Positions 19,448-27,562 of a stretch of 64,000 nt of DNA are shown piece by piece. The DNA is from Gemmobacter lanyuensis (lineage in GTDB: Bacteria > Pseudomonadota > Alphaproteobacteria > Rhodobacterales > Rhodobacteraceae), in contig NZ_BMYQ01000001.1 of assembly GCF_014652355.1 (NCBI RefSeq), positions 556,180 through 620,179 on the forward strand, in the 5' to 3' direction. Below the pieces are notes generated by a model. The model saw nothing but the letters and a program-made list of their open reading frames with translations, was not told the origin of the DNA and did not search any database. The position numbers and the translations under genes were made by a program. How positions within the stretch are numbered: the stretch's first letter is position 1; every line of letters starts with the position of its first letter.

Positions 19448-20364
19448 GCATCCTGCCGATCACCTATGCCCCCGAAGTCCGCGCCGCGCTTGATGCCGGT
19501 CACCCGGTGGTGGCGCTGGAATCGACGATCATCACCCACGGGATGCCCTTCCCCCAGAACGTCGAGGCCGCCCGCGCGGTCGAGGCCGAGGTCCGCGCCC
19601 ATGGCGCCGTGCCTGCGACCATCGCCGTCATGGGCGGGCAGATCCTGATCGGGCTGTCAGACGCGCAGCTCGACACGCTGGGCCAGACGCCGGATGCGAT
19701 GAAGCTGTCGCGCGCCGACCTGCCAGTCTGCGTGGCGCTGGGGCGCGTGGGGGCCACAACGGTGGCGGCCACGATGATCTGCGCCGCCATGGCGGGCATC
19801 CATGTCTTTGCCACGGGGGGCATCGGCGGTGTGCATCGCGGGGCGGAAACCACCTTCGACGTGTCGGCCGATCTGATCGAACTTGGCCTTTCACCCGTCA
19901 CCGTTGTCGCGGCAGGGGCCAAGGCCATCCTCGATCTGCCGAAAACGCTCGAAGTGCTGGAAACCCAGGGCGTGCCGGTCATCACAGTGGGGCAGGACGA
20001 ACTGCCGGCCTTCTGGTCGCGCTCCTCGGGGCTCAAATCTCCGCTGCGGATGGATGATCCGGCACAGATCGCCAGCGCCCATCTGATGCGCGGGGTGCTG
20101 GGGCTCAAGGGTGGGCAGCTGGTCGCCAATCCGATCCCGGCCGAGGCCGAGATCGCGCGCGCCGAAATCCAGCCGGTGATCGAAGCCGCACTGGCCGAGG
20201 CCGAGGCGCAGGGCATCGCCGCCAAGGAGGTCACGCCCTTCCTGCTCGACCGCATGTTCGCCATGACCGAAGGCCGCTCGCTGACCGCCAATATCGCGCT
20301 GGTGCTGAACAATGCACGTCTGGGCGCAGCAATTGCCGTCGAAATCGCCCGTCTGCGCGGCTGA
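19444..20364 (+). CDS. psuG: Pseudouridine-5'-phosphate glycosidase PsuG
   Basis: Cleaves pseudouridine-5'-phosphate to uracil and ribose-5-phosphate, in the cytoplasm. It has 306 residues, the family norm. Diagnostic segments are VVALESTIITHGMPFPQN, RVGATTVAATMICAAMAGI, and FATGGIGGVHRGAETTFDVS, followed by GAKAILDLPKTLEVLET. It overlaps psuK by 4 bp, so the two are translationally coupled and together salvage RNA-derived pseudouridine. Confidence 0.96.
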   Translation: MSILPITYAPEVRAALDAGHPVVALESTIITHGMPFPQNVEAARAVEAEVRAHGAVPATIAVMGGQILIGLSDAQLDTLGQTPDAMKLSRADLPVCVALGRVGATTVAATMICAAMAGIHVFATGGIGGVHRGAETTFDVSADLIELGLSPVTVVAAGAKAILDLPKTLEVLETQGVPVITVGQDELPAFWSRSSGLKSPLRMDDPAQIASAHLMRGVLGLKGGQLVANPIPAEAEIARAEIQPVIEAALAEAEAQGIAAKEVTPFLLDRMFAMTEGRSLTANIALVLNNARLGAAIAVEIARLRG

Positions 20365-20389
20365 ACGGTTTTTTCACGCTGCAGCAATT

Positions 20390-20414
20390 GTAAGGGCCGC
20401 CCCGCAGCCCTTAC
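20390..20414 (+). other. Perfect stem-loop between psuG and the DUF502 gene
   Basis: GTAAGGGC (20390-20397) and GCCCTTAC (20407-20414) form an 8-bp stem with a 9-nt loop. There is no T-run after it, so it is not a clear terminator. It sits just before the ribosome-binding site of the next gene and may be an mRNA boundary or processing element. Confidence 0.4.
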
Positions 20415-20439
20415 ATAAGGCCAAGGCAAGGAGACGGCA

Positions 20440-21150
20440 GTGCAGGATCAGGACCACCCCAAGAAACGCGGCGGCCTTCTGGCCGGGCTGCGCGCAAGCT
20501 TTCTGACCGGGCTGGTCGTCGTTCTGCCCATCGGACTGACGATCTATCTTGTCTATACGGTCGTCGGCTGGATCGACAGCTGGATCCTGCCGCTGATCCC
20601 CTGGGGATGGCGGCCGGAGCAGCTGGTGGAATTCTACATCGGCCCGGATGCCAATTTCCCCACGCGGGGCCTTGGCGTCATCGTCTTTCTGATCTTCACC
20701 GTCATCATCGGCTGGATCGCCAAGGGCCTGATCGGACGTTCGGTCATTGCCCAGACCGAGGCGCTGGTCGACCGCATGCCGGTGGTGCGGTCGGTCTATG
20801 GCGGGTTCAAGCAGATCACCGAAACCTTCTTTGCCAAATCCGAAAAAAGCTTTGACCGGACCTGTCTGGTCGAATTTCCGCGCCCCGGCAGCTGGGCCGT
20901 GGGCTTTGTCGCGACCACCGCCAAAGGCGAAATCGCGGCCCGCCTGCCGTCAGACAAGAAGATGATCGCGGTTTTCCTTGCGCTGACGCCGCTGACCTCG
21001 GGCATCCTGCTTTACGTGCCGGAAGAGGATGTGATCCTTCTCGATATGAAGGCGGATGATGCGGTGAAGCTCATCGTTTCGGCCGGGCTGGTGGCGCCTT
21101 CGGGCAAGGAGATGCGCACCCTAGCCGAAGAGGCCGCGAAGATCGACTGA
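20440..21150 (+). CDS. DUF502 membrane protein
   Basis: A 236-residue protein starting at GTG 20440 (AAGGAG 8 nt upstream). Two membrane segments are clear, near residues 19-43 (FLTGLVVVLPIGLTIYLVYT) and 73-95 (GVIVFLIFTVIIGWIAK), and the rest is a soluble domain (VVRSVYGGFKQITETFFAKS, PTRGLGV). It matches the DUF502 family, widespread in bacteria and of unknown molecular function. Its last 30 bp overlap the converging patatin gene. Confidence 0.88.
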   Translation: MQDQDHPKKRGGLLAGLRASFLTGLVVVLPIGLTIYLVYTVVGWIDSWILPLIPWGWRPEQLVEFYIGPDANFPTRGLGVIVFLIFTVIIGWIAKGLIGRSVIAQTEALVDRMPVVRSVYGGFKQITETFFAKSEKSFDRTCLVEFPRPGSWAVGFVATTAKGEIAARLPSDKKMIAVFLALTPLTSGILLYVPEEDVILLDMKADDAVKLIVSAGLVAPSGKEMRTLAEEAAKID

Positions 21151-22152
21151 ACTGTTGCGGCCGATGGCGTCGCGGTGATCGGTCAGGAATTGCGCACAGG
21201 CCGCGCGTCCAGCCGCCTTCAGCCGCGCCAGCAGCGCGGGCGACGGCGCAAGCTTTGAGGCCGCGCCCAGCCCGTTCATCAGCGCGTCATCGGCGATCAC
21301 ATGCAGCCGCAGGTCCTTCATGGCGCCCGCAGGCATCCGCCCCTGCGCGATCAGCCGCTTCACGAAATTCACCGCCCGCAATTCGCCGAGAAGGGCGGCG
21401 TTGAAGCTGATTTCATTGATGCGGTTCTGGATCTCGACCGGGGTCATGGGCAGCGCCTCGCGCCGCAGCGGGTTGATCGACACCAGAAGGATGTCATCGG
21501 GCAGATGCGGCAGATAGAGCGGGAACAGCGCCGGGTTGCCGGTGAAGCCGCCATCCCAGAAGATCTCGGTCTGGCCGGTGGCGGGGTCTTCCATCTCGAT
21601 CGCCTGAAAGACCGTCGGCAGACAGGCCGAGGCCAGCAGGGCCGCAGGCGAAATCTCCGCCCCCGCAAAGACGCGGATCTTGCCGGTGCGGACATTGGTG
21701 GCCGAAACGAAAAGCTCTGGCCCCTGCGCGGCGCAGATGGCGGCAAAGTCAAAGCGCGCCGCAACCTCGGCCAGCGGGTTCTGCCAGAACGGCCCCCAAG
21801 CGTAGGGCGAATAGACCTGCGCGGCCAGACCCGCGGCCGACACCGGCAAAGTCTCGGCCATGGCCTCGGTCAGGGCGGTGGCAAAGGGGAAGGTCTGGCT
21901 GATCCATCGGGTCACGCGCAAATCGCCCAGATCCCCGATTTCGGCCCAAAGCTGATCGAGGCTGGCCCGCGCGCCCGCGGCCCCGCCCGCAAGCCACCCG
22001 GCCTTCAAAGCCGCCGCATTCAGCGCGCCCGCCGAAGTGCCGGTGATGGCGGCGATTTCGAGGTCAGGCTCTTCCAGCAGGCGGTCCAGCACGCCCCAGG
22101 TGAAGGCGCCATGCGCACCGCCCCCTTGCAGCGCGAGGTTCAGGCGCAGCAC
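21121..22152 (-). CDS. Patatin-like phospholipase
   Basis: A serine acyl hydrolase with a Ser-Asp dyad, 343 residues from GTG 22152. The oxyanion loop LALQGGGAHGAFTWGVLD, nucleophile GTSAG and catalytic DGG (WDGGFTGNPAL) are all present. It lies 13 bp after bdhA on the same strand. Pairing of a patatin-like hydrolase with 3-hydroxybutyrate dehydrogenase recurs in alphaproteobacteria, so a role in polyhydroxybutyrate or lipid turnover is plausible but unproven. The frame upstream to 22275 overlaps bdhA and is unlikely to be translated. Confidence 0.9.
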   Translation of the reverse strand: MLRLNLALQGGGAHGAFTWGVLDRLLEEPDLEIAAITGTSAGALNAAALKAGWLAGGAAGARASLDQLWAEIGDLGDLRVTRWISQTFPFATALTEAMAETLPVSAAGLAAQVYSPYAWGPFWQNPLAEVAARFDFAAICAAQGPELFVSATNVRTGKIRVFAGAEISPAALLASACLPTVFQAIEMEDPATGQTEIFWDGGFTGNPALFPLYLPHLPDDILLVSINPLRREALPMTPVEIQNRINEISFNAALLGELRAVNFVKRLIAQGRMPAGAMKDLRLHVIADDALMNGLGAASKLAPSPALLARLKAAGRAACAQFLTDHRDAIGRNSSVDLRGLFG

Positions 22153-22165
22153 CGCCGCGCGCCCT

Positions 22166-22939
22166 TTACAGCGCCGTCCACCCCCCATCGACGCTGAGGG
22201 TGGTGCCCGTGATCTGATCTGCGGCGGCGCTGGCCAGGAACACGACCGTACCGCCCAGCTGTTCGGTGGTGGCAAACTGGCGCGAGGGTTGGCGCTGCAA
22301 CATCACCTCACGGATCACGGTTTCGCGGTCCATGTCATGGACCTTCATCTGATCGGGGATCTGCGCCTCGACCAGCGGGGTCAGCACATAGCCGGGGCAG
22401 ATCGCGTTGCAGGTGATCCCCTGCCCCGCAACCTCCAGCGCCACGGTCTTGGTCAGGCCCACCACGCCATGCTTGGCGGCCACATAGGCCGATTTGAACG
22501 GCGAGGCCGTAAGGCCATGGGCCGAGGCGATGTTGATGATCCGCCCCCAGCCCTTGGCCTTCATCCCCGGCAGCGCTGCCGCGGTGGTGTGGAAGGCCGA
22601 GCTGAGGTTGATGGCCAGGATGGCATCCCATTTCTCGACCGGAAACTCCTCGACCGGGGCGACATGCTGGATGCCCGCATTGTTCACCAGAATGTCGCAG
22701 CCCCCGGCCTTTTCGACCAGCGCGCGGCAATCGGCACCTTTCGACATGTCGGCGGCGATATAGCGCACGGGAACACCGGTCTCGGCGGCAAGGCGCGCGG
22801 CCAGCGCGTGATCCTCATCCCGGTCGGTAAAGCTGTTCAGCACGATCTCGGCCCCGGCCTTGGCCAGTTCCACCGCCACCCCAAGCCCGATCCCGGAATT
22901 GGACCCGGTCACAATCGCGCGCTTGCCCTGAAGGGTCAT
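22166..22939 (-). CDS. bdhA: D-3-hydroxybutyrate dehydrogenase
   Basis: NAD-dependent short-chain dehydrogenase oxidising 3-hydroxybutyrate to acetoacetate, 257 residues. The Rossmann motif TGSNSGIGLGVA, NNAG, Ser/Tyr/Lys catalytic residues (IASAHG, SAYVAAKHGVVG) and PGYVLTPLVEAQIPDQ, characteristic of BdhA, are seen. Start ATG 22939 has GGGAGAAG upstream, and a -10 TATTCT-like element lies at 22971-22976 on the minus strand. It is in an operon with the patatin gene. Confidence 0.95.
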   Translation of the reverse strand: MTLQGKRAIVTGSNSGIGLGVAVELAKAGAEIVLNSFTDRDEDHALAARLAAETGVPVRYIAADMSKGADCRALVEKAGGCDILVNNAGIQHVAPVEEFPVEKWDAILAINLSSAFHTTAAALPGMKAKGWGRIINIASAHGLTASPFKSAYVAAKHGVVGLTKTVALEVAGQGITCNAICPGYVLTPLVEAQIPDQMKVHDMDRETVIREVMLQRQPSRQFATTEQLGGTVVFLASAAADQITGTTLSVDGGWTAL

Positions 22940-23059
22940 CCTGCTTCTCCCGCTACATGCTGAGGGTGCGAGAATAGGCGCTTCGCAGGCCGAGGAAAGG
23001 CCCAAGCGGCAGGTGATGGCGGAAAGTCGCACTCAACGGAAAAATGCGGCCCGAATCAC

Positions 23060-23135
23060 AAAAAAAACGCCGGCGCAAGGCCGGCGTTAAGTCTTTGAGG
23101 CAGGTTTCATACAGGCAAGAAACCTATCGAGCAGT
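23060..23135 (-). ncRNA. Candidate small RNA (about 76 nt) with own promoter and terminator
   Basis: On the minus strand a good sigma-70 promoter (TTGGAC at 23170-23165, 17-bp spacer, TATAAG at 23147-23142) predicts a start near 23135. The transcript would hold a first hairpin (AGGTTTC/GAAACCT, 23125-23102, 10-nt loop), a short single-stranded linker, and a strong intrinsic terminator (stem AACGCCGGC/GCCGGCGTT, 23088-23066) with a U-tail from the eight-A run at 23060-23067. No open frame of note lies inside. It is upstream of bdhA on the same strand, so a leader/attenuator is the alternative, but bdhA seems to have its own -10 further down. Confidence 0.6.
23066..23088 (-). terminator. Strong intrinsic terminator on the minus strand
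   Basis: Nine-bp perfect stem (arms 23066-23074 and 23080-23088) with 5-nt loop and a following T-tract on the minus strand only. No minus-strand protein gene lies upstream of it, which is why a small RNA is inferred. Confidence 0.85.
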
Positions 23136-23141
23136 AAGTCT

Positions 23142-23170
23142 CTTATACCCCGCCAGAGCCTTCAGTCCAA
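23142..23170 (-). promoter_or_regulatory. Sigma-70 promoter driving the candidate small RNA
   Basis: TTGGAC and TATAAG separated by 17 bp, each within one or two bases of consensus; it is the best housekeeping-type promoter I can see in the window. Confidence 0.6.
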
Positions 23171-23203
23171 GTTAAAAGTTTGAAAAACCACGGAAGCGGA
23201 CCT

Positions 23204-25066
23204 ATGGTTGAGCCAAGAAAAACAGGGCTTCGAGGGATTGTTGCCGCAATGGGACTCAATTTTTTCAATCATCGGCAGAGAATCGGGCTGCTTGCGGGGC
23301 TGATGCTCGCGGCGGGTCCGGTGATGGGCGACTCACCCCAGCCATCCATCGCGATGTATGGCGCGCCGGCGCTGCCGGCCGATTTTACGGCGCTGCCCTA
23401 TGCCAATCCGGATGCGCCCAAGGGCGGGCGAATCGTCTTGGGGGAAATGGGCGGGTTCGACAGCCTCAATCCCTTCATCCTGAAAGGGAACGCCCCCAGC
23501 CAAGTCACCGCTTTTACGGTGGAAACGCTGATGGGCCGGTCGCTGGACGAACCCTTCACGCTCTATGGTGTGCTGGCCGAAAGCATCCAGACTGATGAGG
23601 CGCGGTCTTACGCGGAATTCACGCTGCGCGAAAATGCACGCTTTTCCGATGGCAGCCCGGTCACGCCCGAAGATGTGATCTGGTCTTTCGAGACGCTGGG
23701 GACCAAGGGCCAGCCGCGCTATGCCGGGGCCTGGGCCAAGATCGCCAAGGCCGAAGTGACCGGCCCGCGGTCGGTGCGCTTTACCTTCAACACCGTGGAC
23801 CGCGAATTGCCGCTGATCCTCGGGCTGCGGCCGATCCTGAAAAAGGCGCAGTGGGAGGGCAAGGCCTTTGACGAATCCTCGCTCGAACCGCCGATCGGGT
23901 CGGGGCCTTATGTCGTGGCCGATATCGAACCGGGCCGGTTCATCAGCTTCCGCAAGAACCCTGATTGGTGGGGCAAGGATCTGCCCTTCTACAAGGGCAT
24001 GCATAACCTTGAAGAAATCCGCATCGAATATTACGGCGTCGATACCGCACTGTTCGAGGCCTTCAAGGGCGGGGCGCTCTCTACCTACCGCGAAACCAAC
24101 CCAGCGAAATGGGCGGCGAATTTCGACTTCCCGGCGGTGCAATCGGGCGAGGTGCTGAAAGCCGAAATCCCGCACAGCCGCCCTTCGGGGATCGAAGGGT
24201 TTGCCTTCAACACCCGCAACCCGCTGTTCGCCGATTGGCGCGTGCGCGAGGCGCTGACCCTGGCCTTCAACTTTGAACTGGTAAACCAGACGCTGACGGG
24301 GGGCGTGCAGCCGCGCATCACCTCCTACTTCGGGAACTCGTTCCTGGGCGCCGCGCCCGGCACCCCGGCCGAGGGCCGCGTGAAAGACCTGCTCACCCCC
24401 TTTGCTGCCGATCTGCTGCCCGGTGCGCTGGACGGCTATCAGCCCCCCGTGGCCGACGGGTCCGAAGCCAACCGCAAGAACATGCGGGCGGCGGCGAAGC
24501 TGCTGGAAGAGGCAGGCTGGTCGGTGCAGGACGGCACGCTGAAAAATGCCGAGGGCAAGCCCTTCGCCTTTGAAATCCTGCTGACCAATGGTCAGGACGA
24601 AATGATTTCGGCCGCCAATATCTATATCGAGGCGCTGAAGCGGCTGGGCATCGAGGCCCGTCTGACGACCGTGGACAATGCCCAGTACAAAGAGCGGACG
24701 ACCGACTACAAGTTCGACATGACGCATTACATCCGCTCTCTGACCCTTTCTCCGGGCAATGAGCAGATGCTCTACTGGGGTGCCAAGGGCGTGACCGAAC
24801 CGGGAACCCGCAACTGGCCGGGCATCAACTCTCCCGCGGCCGAGGCGATGATCCAGACCATGCTGTCGGCCAAAGACCCGCAGGAATTTGCCGATGCGAC
24901 ACAGGCGCTTGATCGTGTGCTGACGACGGGTAGATATGTCATTCCGGTATGGTATTCGAAGGTGGCACGCATCGCCTATCGCAAGGGCCTCCACTACCCC
25001 GACCGCCTGCCCGCCTATGGCGACTGGCCCGGCTGGCAGCCCGACGTGTGGTGGATGGAAAAATGA
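23204..25066 (+). CDS. Extracellular solute-binding protein family 5, YejA-like (peptide ABC transporter)
   Basis: A periplasmic binding protein of about 620 residues. After a short basic leader, a signal segment RIGLLAGLMLAAGPVMG precedes the mature protein. YANPDAPKGGRIVLGEMGGFDSLNP and YGVLAESI are typical of the YejA branch, which binds peptides. ATG 23204 has GGAAG upstream; TTG 23180 and ATG 23249 (MGLNFFNHRQ) are alternatives, the latter leaving a more compact signal peptide. No permease or ATPase gene follows: the next genes are an entericidin and a kinase, so it is an orphan binding protein here. Confidence 0.9.
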   Translation: MVEPRKTGLRGIVAAMGLNFFNHRQRIGLLAGLMLAAGPVMGDSPQPSIAMYGAPALPADFTALPYANPDAPKGGRIVLGEMGGFDSLNPFILKGNAPSQVTAFTVETLMGRSLDEPFTLYGVLAESIQTDEARSYAEFTLRENARFSDGSPVTPEDVIWSFETLGTKGQPRYAGAWAKIAKAEVTGPRSVRFTFNTVDRELPLILGLRPILKKAQWEGKAFDESSLEPPIGSGPYVVADIEPGRFISFRKNPDWWGKDLPFYKGMHNLEEIRIEYYGVDTALFEAFKGGALSTYRETNPAKWAANFDFPAVQSGEVLKAEIPHSRPSGIEGFAFNTRNPLFADWRVREALTLAFNFELVNQTLTGGVQPRITSYFGNSFLGAAPGTPAEGRVKDLLTPFAADLLPGALDGYQPPVADGSEANRKNMRAAAKLLEEAGWSVQDGTLKNAEGKPFAFEILLTNGQDEMISAANIYIEALKRLGIEARLTTVDNAQYKERTTDYKFDMTHYIRSLTLSPGNEQMLYWGAKGVTEPGTRNWPGINSPAAEAMIQTMLSAKDPQEFADATQALDRVLTTGRYVIPVWYSKVARIAYRKGLHYPDRLPAYGDWPGWQPDVWWMEK

Positions 25067-25131
25067 CCGTTCCGGCCCGCAGCGTCACGCCGCTGCGGGC
25101 CGGTCCAACAAGAAGAACCGAGGCAGAGAAA

Positions 25132-25248
25132 ATGAAGAAACTGATGCTGATCCTGGCGCTTGGGGCGCTGGCCGGGTGCAATACCGTAGACGGGATCGGG
25201 CGCGACATTTCGGGCGGCGCCATGCGGGTTTCGGGCTGGCTGGGCTAA
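25132..25248 (+). CDS. Entericidin A/B-family small lipoprotein
   Basis: A 38-residue lipoprotein: MKKLMLILALGALAGC with the lipobox Cys at 16, then NTVDGIGRDISGGAMRVSG, the entericidin motif. In enterobacteria these form an antidote/toxin lipoprotein pair; here only one copy exists. GAGGCAGAG precedes the ATG. It lies 65 bp after the binding-protein gene and may share its transcript. Confidence 0.88.
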   Translation: MKKLMLILALGALAGCNTVDGIGRDISGGAMRVSGWLG

Positions 25249-25270
25249 GGCCCGGCCTGCCCGGTCCGGC

Positions 25271-26704
25271 TTATTCAGCGGCGGCGGCCTCGGGCTCGGC
25301 CGCCTCATCGGCACCGCGCCTGCGGATGACGGTGACGCTGCAATGCGCCTCGGCCACCACCTGGCTTGACACCGACCCGAGATAGCGCCGCGTCGAGGAA
25401 TGGCCCCGCGCGCCCATGAGGATGTGATCCACATTGTTGTGGCCCGCATAATCGATGATCGCGGCGGCGGGATCGGTGCCTTCCAGCACGGTGAAGGTCA
25501 GACGTTCCTCGCCCAGATCGATGCCTTCGGCCCAGTGGCGCAGGCCCACAAGCCGGGCGACATGCAAATTCTGCCCCTCATCATCCACGGTGGCGTCAAT
25601 CGCGATGCGGCTTGTCTTGATGACATTGACGCAGGCGACCCGCATGTCGGGCTGCGTCACCAGCATCCGCTGCACATTCTGGCGCAGCAGATCCGCCAGC
25701 GCCTCCATCTCGGGCGAAAGGTCCACCGCAACCAGCAGAATGGGGGCCTTGCCGATCTGTTCCTGCACGCTGACGGGGGCGGCAAAGCCCTTGACGCCCC
25801 GCATCTTCCACCAGCGCCGCCAGACCACGCCCGCACCATCTTGCCGCTGTTTCAGCCCCCGCGCCGTCAGCTTGACCTGCGCCGGATGGGTCAGGTCAAA
25901 CTGGATCTGCGCCGCCGTCTGATAGCGTTTGGCCGGGTCCACCTCGAGCGCACGCAGGATGATCTCTTGCAGCCAATCAGGCATGTCGGGCACCAGCGCC
26001 CGCGGCGGCACCGGATCGCGCCAAAGCCGCGGCCTGACCCCGCGCAGCTTTTCCGGCTTGCCGAATGGCAGCTTGCCCGTGGCCGCCTGATAGATCATCG
26101 CGCCCAGCGCGAAGATGTCAGACCGCGGATCGTTCCGCGCACCCAGAAACTGTTCCGGCGCGATATAGGGGAAGGTTCCCATCGGAATGGTGAATTCCTC
26201 AGCCAGCAGGTCGGGCAGCTGGTCATGGCGCGACAGGCCATAATCAACCAGCACCATCTCGCCCGAGGGACGCTGGAGGAAGTTTTCGGGCTTGAGGTCC
26301 AGATGGATCACATGCTGGCGGTGCAGATCATGCAGCGCATCGGCCATGCGCGCGGCAAGCTCGATCGCATCCGACACTGGCAAGGGTGCATCACGGAACC
26401 GCACCAAGAGCGATTCCCCTGGGATACGTTCCGTCACCACATAGGGCATGACGGAGAAGTCACCGACGCCATAGACCTTGGGCACATGCGGCCCGGTCAG
26501 GCGGGGCAGGATCATCTGCTCGACCTCGAAGCCCACGATGGTCGGGCCGTCATAGCCATCCAGGATCTTCGGCACCTTCATCACAAGGGGCGTACGATAG
26601 AGCGGATGCGTCACCTCCCATATCGTCGCAAAGCCGCCCTCATGCAGCTTTTCACCCAGGGTGAAGCCGTCAATGTCCAGTCCGGTCTGGGGGCGCACAC
26701 GCAT
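25271..26704 (-). CDS. Serine/threonine protein kinase fused to a universal stress protein domain
   Basis: A 477-residue two-domain protein. Residues about 14-285 are a Hanks-type kinase: glycine loop GEKLHEGGFA, Lys43 in VMKVPK, catalytic HLDLKPEN (Asp136, Lys138, Asn141; the usual HRD is HLD), DYG at 154-156 in place of DFG, and APE at 182-184. Residues about 330-465 are UspA-like with the ATP-binding pattern GARGHSSTRRYLGSVSS. No membrane segment separates them, so both parts are cytoplasmic. It starts 3 bp after a metallophosphoesterase gene, giving a kinase-phosphatase pair. The substrate is unknown. Confidence 0.9.
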   Translation of the reverse strand: MRVRPQTGLDIDGFTLGEKLHEGGFATIWEVTHPLYRTPLVMKVPKILDGYDGPTIVGFEVEQMILPRLTGPHVPKVYGVGDFSVMPYVVTERIPGESLLVRFRDAPLPVSDAIELAARMADALHDLHRQHVIHLDLKPENFLQRPSGEMVLVDYGLSRHDQLPDLLAEEFTIPMGTFPYIAPEQFLGARNDPRSDIFALGAMIYQAATGKLPFGKPEKLRGVRPRLWRDPVPPRALVPDMPDWLQEIILRALEVDPAKRYQTAAQIQFDLTHPAQVKLTARGLKQRQDGAGVVWRRWWKMRGVKGFAAPVSVQEQIGKAPILLVAVDLSPEMEALADLLRQNVQRMLVTQPDMRVACVNVIKTSRIAIDATVDDEGQNLHVARLVGLRHWAEGIDLGEERLTFTVLEGTDPAAAIIDYAGHNNVDHILMGARGHSSTRRYLGSVSSQVVAEAHCSVTVIRRRGADEAAEPEAAAAE

Positions 26705-26707
26705 GGA

Positions 26708-27451
26708 TCAGGCCCCCATCAGCAGACGCATGGCAAGGCTTTCAGGCAGGCCGTGCCCTCGCAGCTTGGCGACCGTCGCCCCGGTGTCATAGGGGACACG
26801 GTGAAAGGTCAGCTCATTGGTGATGCTGTCGTAGAGGCACCAGGCCGCAAGCGCCCGCCCGTCGCGCGGCTGCCCCACCGCCCCCAGCACCGCGAGCCAG
26901 CGCCGCGACCGGATCAGCGGCAGGGTCGAGGCCCCGGCCGGGATGCGCTGTTCCTGCACGCGCCCCACCATGTCGCAGCTGAACAAATGTGGAACATGGA
27001 CATGGCCACAAAAAATCACCCGCGCATCCGACACCCGGAACGAGGGCATGGCCCGCTGTTCATTGCTGACATAGATCCAGTCCTGCATGTCATTGACACT
27101 GGCATGGACGAAGTGAAGATCGTTGATGCGGTGCTGCATCGGCAGGGCGGATAGGAAGGCCTGCTGTTCTGGCGAAAGGCGGGGGCGCGTCCATTCCATC
27201 GCGCGGCGGGCGGTGATGTTCATCGCGGTATCGGGCACCGCTACTGCCGCATCATGGTTGCCCTTGATCGCCACGGCCCCGGCCTCGACCAAAGCGCGCG
27301 CCTTCTCGCAGCACCATTCGGGATCGGGGCCATAACCCACGATATCCCCCAGCATCACGATCTGTTCGACCCGTCGTTGCTCCACATCTTTCAGAACCGC
27401 GGCAAAGGCCTCGCGGTTGGCGTGAATGTCCGACAGAATCGCAATACGCAT
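26708..27451 (-). CDS. Calcineurin-like metallophosphoesterase
   Basis: A 247-residue phosphoesterase with all metal-binding motifs: ILSDIHANREAF, MLGDIVGYGPDP, IKGNHD and CGHVHVPHL. The architecture resembles bacterial MPE proteins acting on phosphoproteins or small phosphoesters. It is immediately upstream of the kinase-UspA gene (3-bp gap), so it is likely the reverse enzyme of that kinase or its regulator. No signal peptide is seen. Confidence 0.9.
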   Translation of the reverse strand: MRIAILSDIHANREAFAAVLKDVEQRRVEQIVMLGDIVGYGPDPEWCCEKARALVEAGAVAIKGNHDAAVAVPDTAMNITARRAMEWTRPRLSPEQQAFLSALPMQHRINDLHFVHASVNDMQDWIYVSNEQRAMPSFRVSDARVIFCGHVHVPHLFSCDMVGRVQEQRIPAGASTLPLIRSRRWLAVLGAVGQPRDGRALAAWCLYDSITNELTFHRVPYDTGATVAKLRGHGLPESLAMRLLMGA

Positions 27452-27562
27452 ACGTCTCTCCCCCCGTATGGGGATAGCCTATTGCGGCAAGGCCCCTGCG
27501 ACAATCATACGCAGCTGCGACGCATCGCCACCCCTAACCGTTTGCGCTAACGGGATTTTTCC

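Noticed and set aside
20390-20414. Riboswitch before the DUF502 gene
   Set aside because: A single short stem-loop with no wider conserved structure visible; not enough to claim a riboswitch.
27538-27560. Hairpin CCGTT/AACGG followed by GATTTTT on the plus strand
   Set aside because: It would terminate plus-strand transcription, but both flanking genes are on the minus strand and the stem is only 5 bp.
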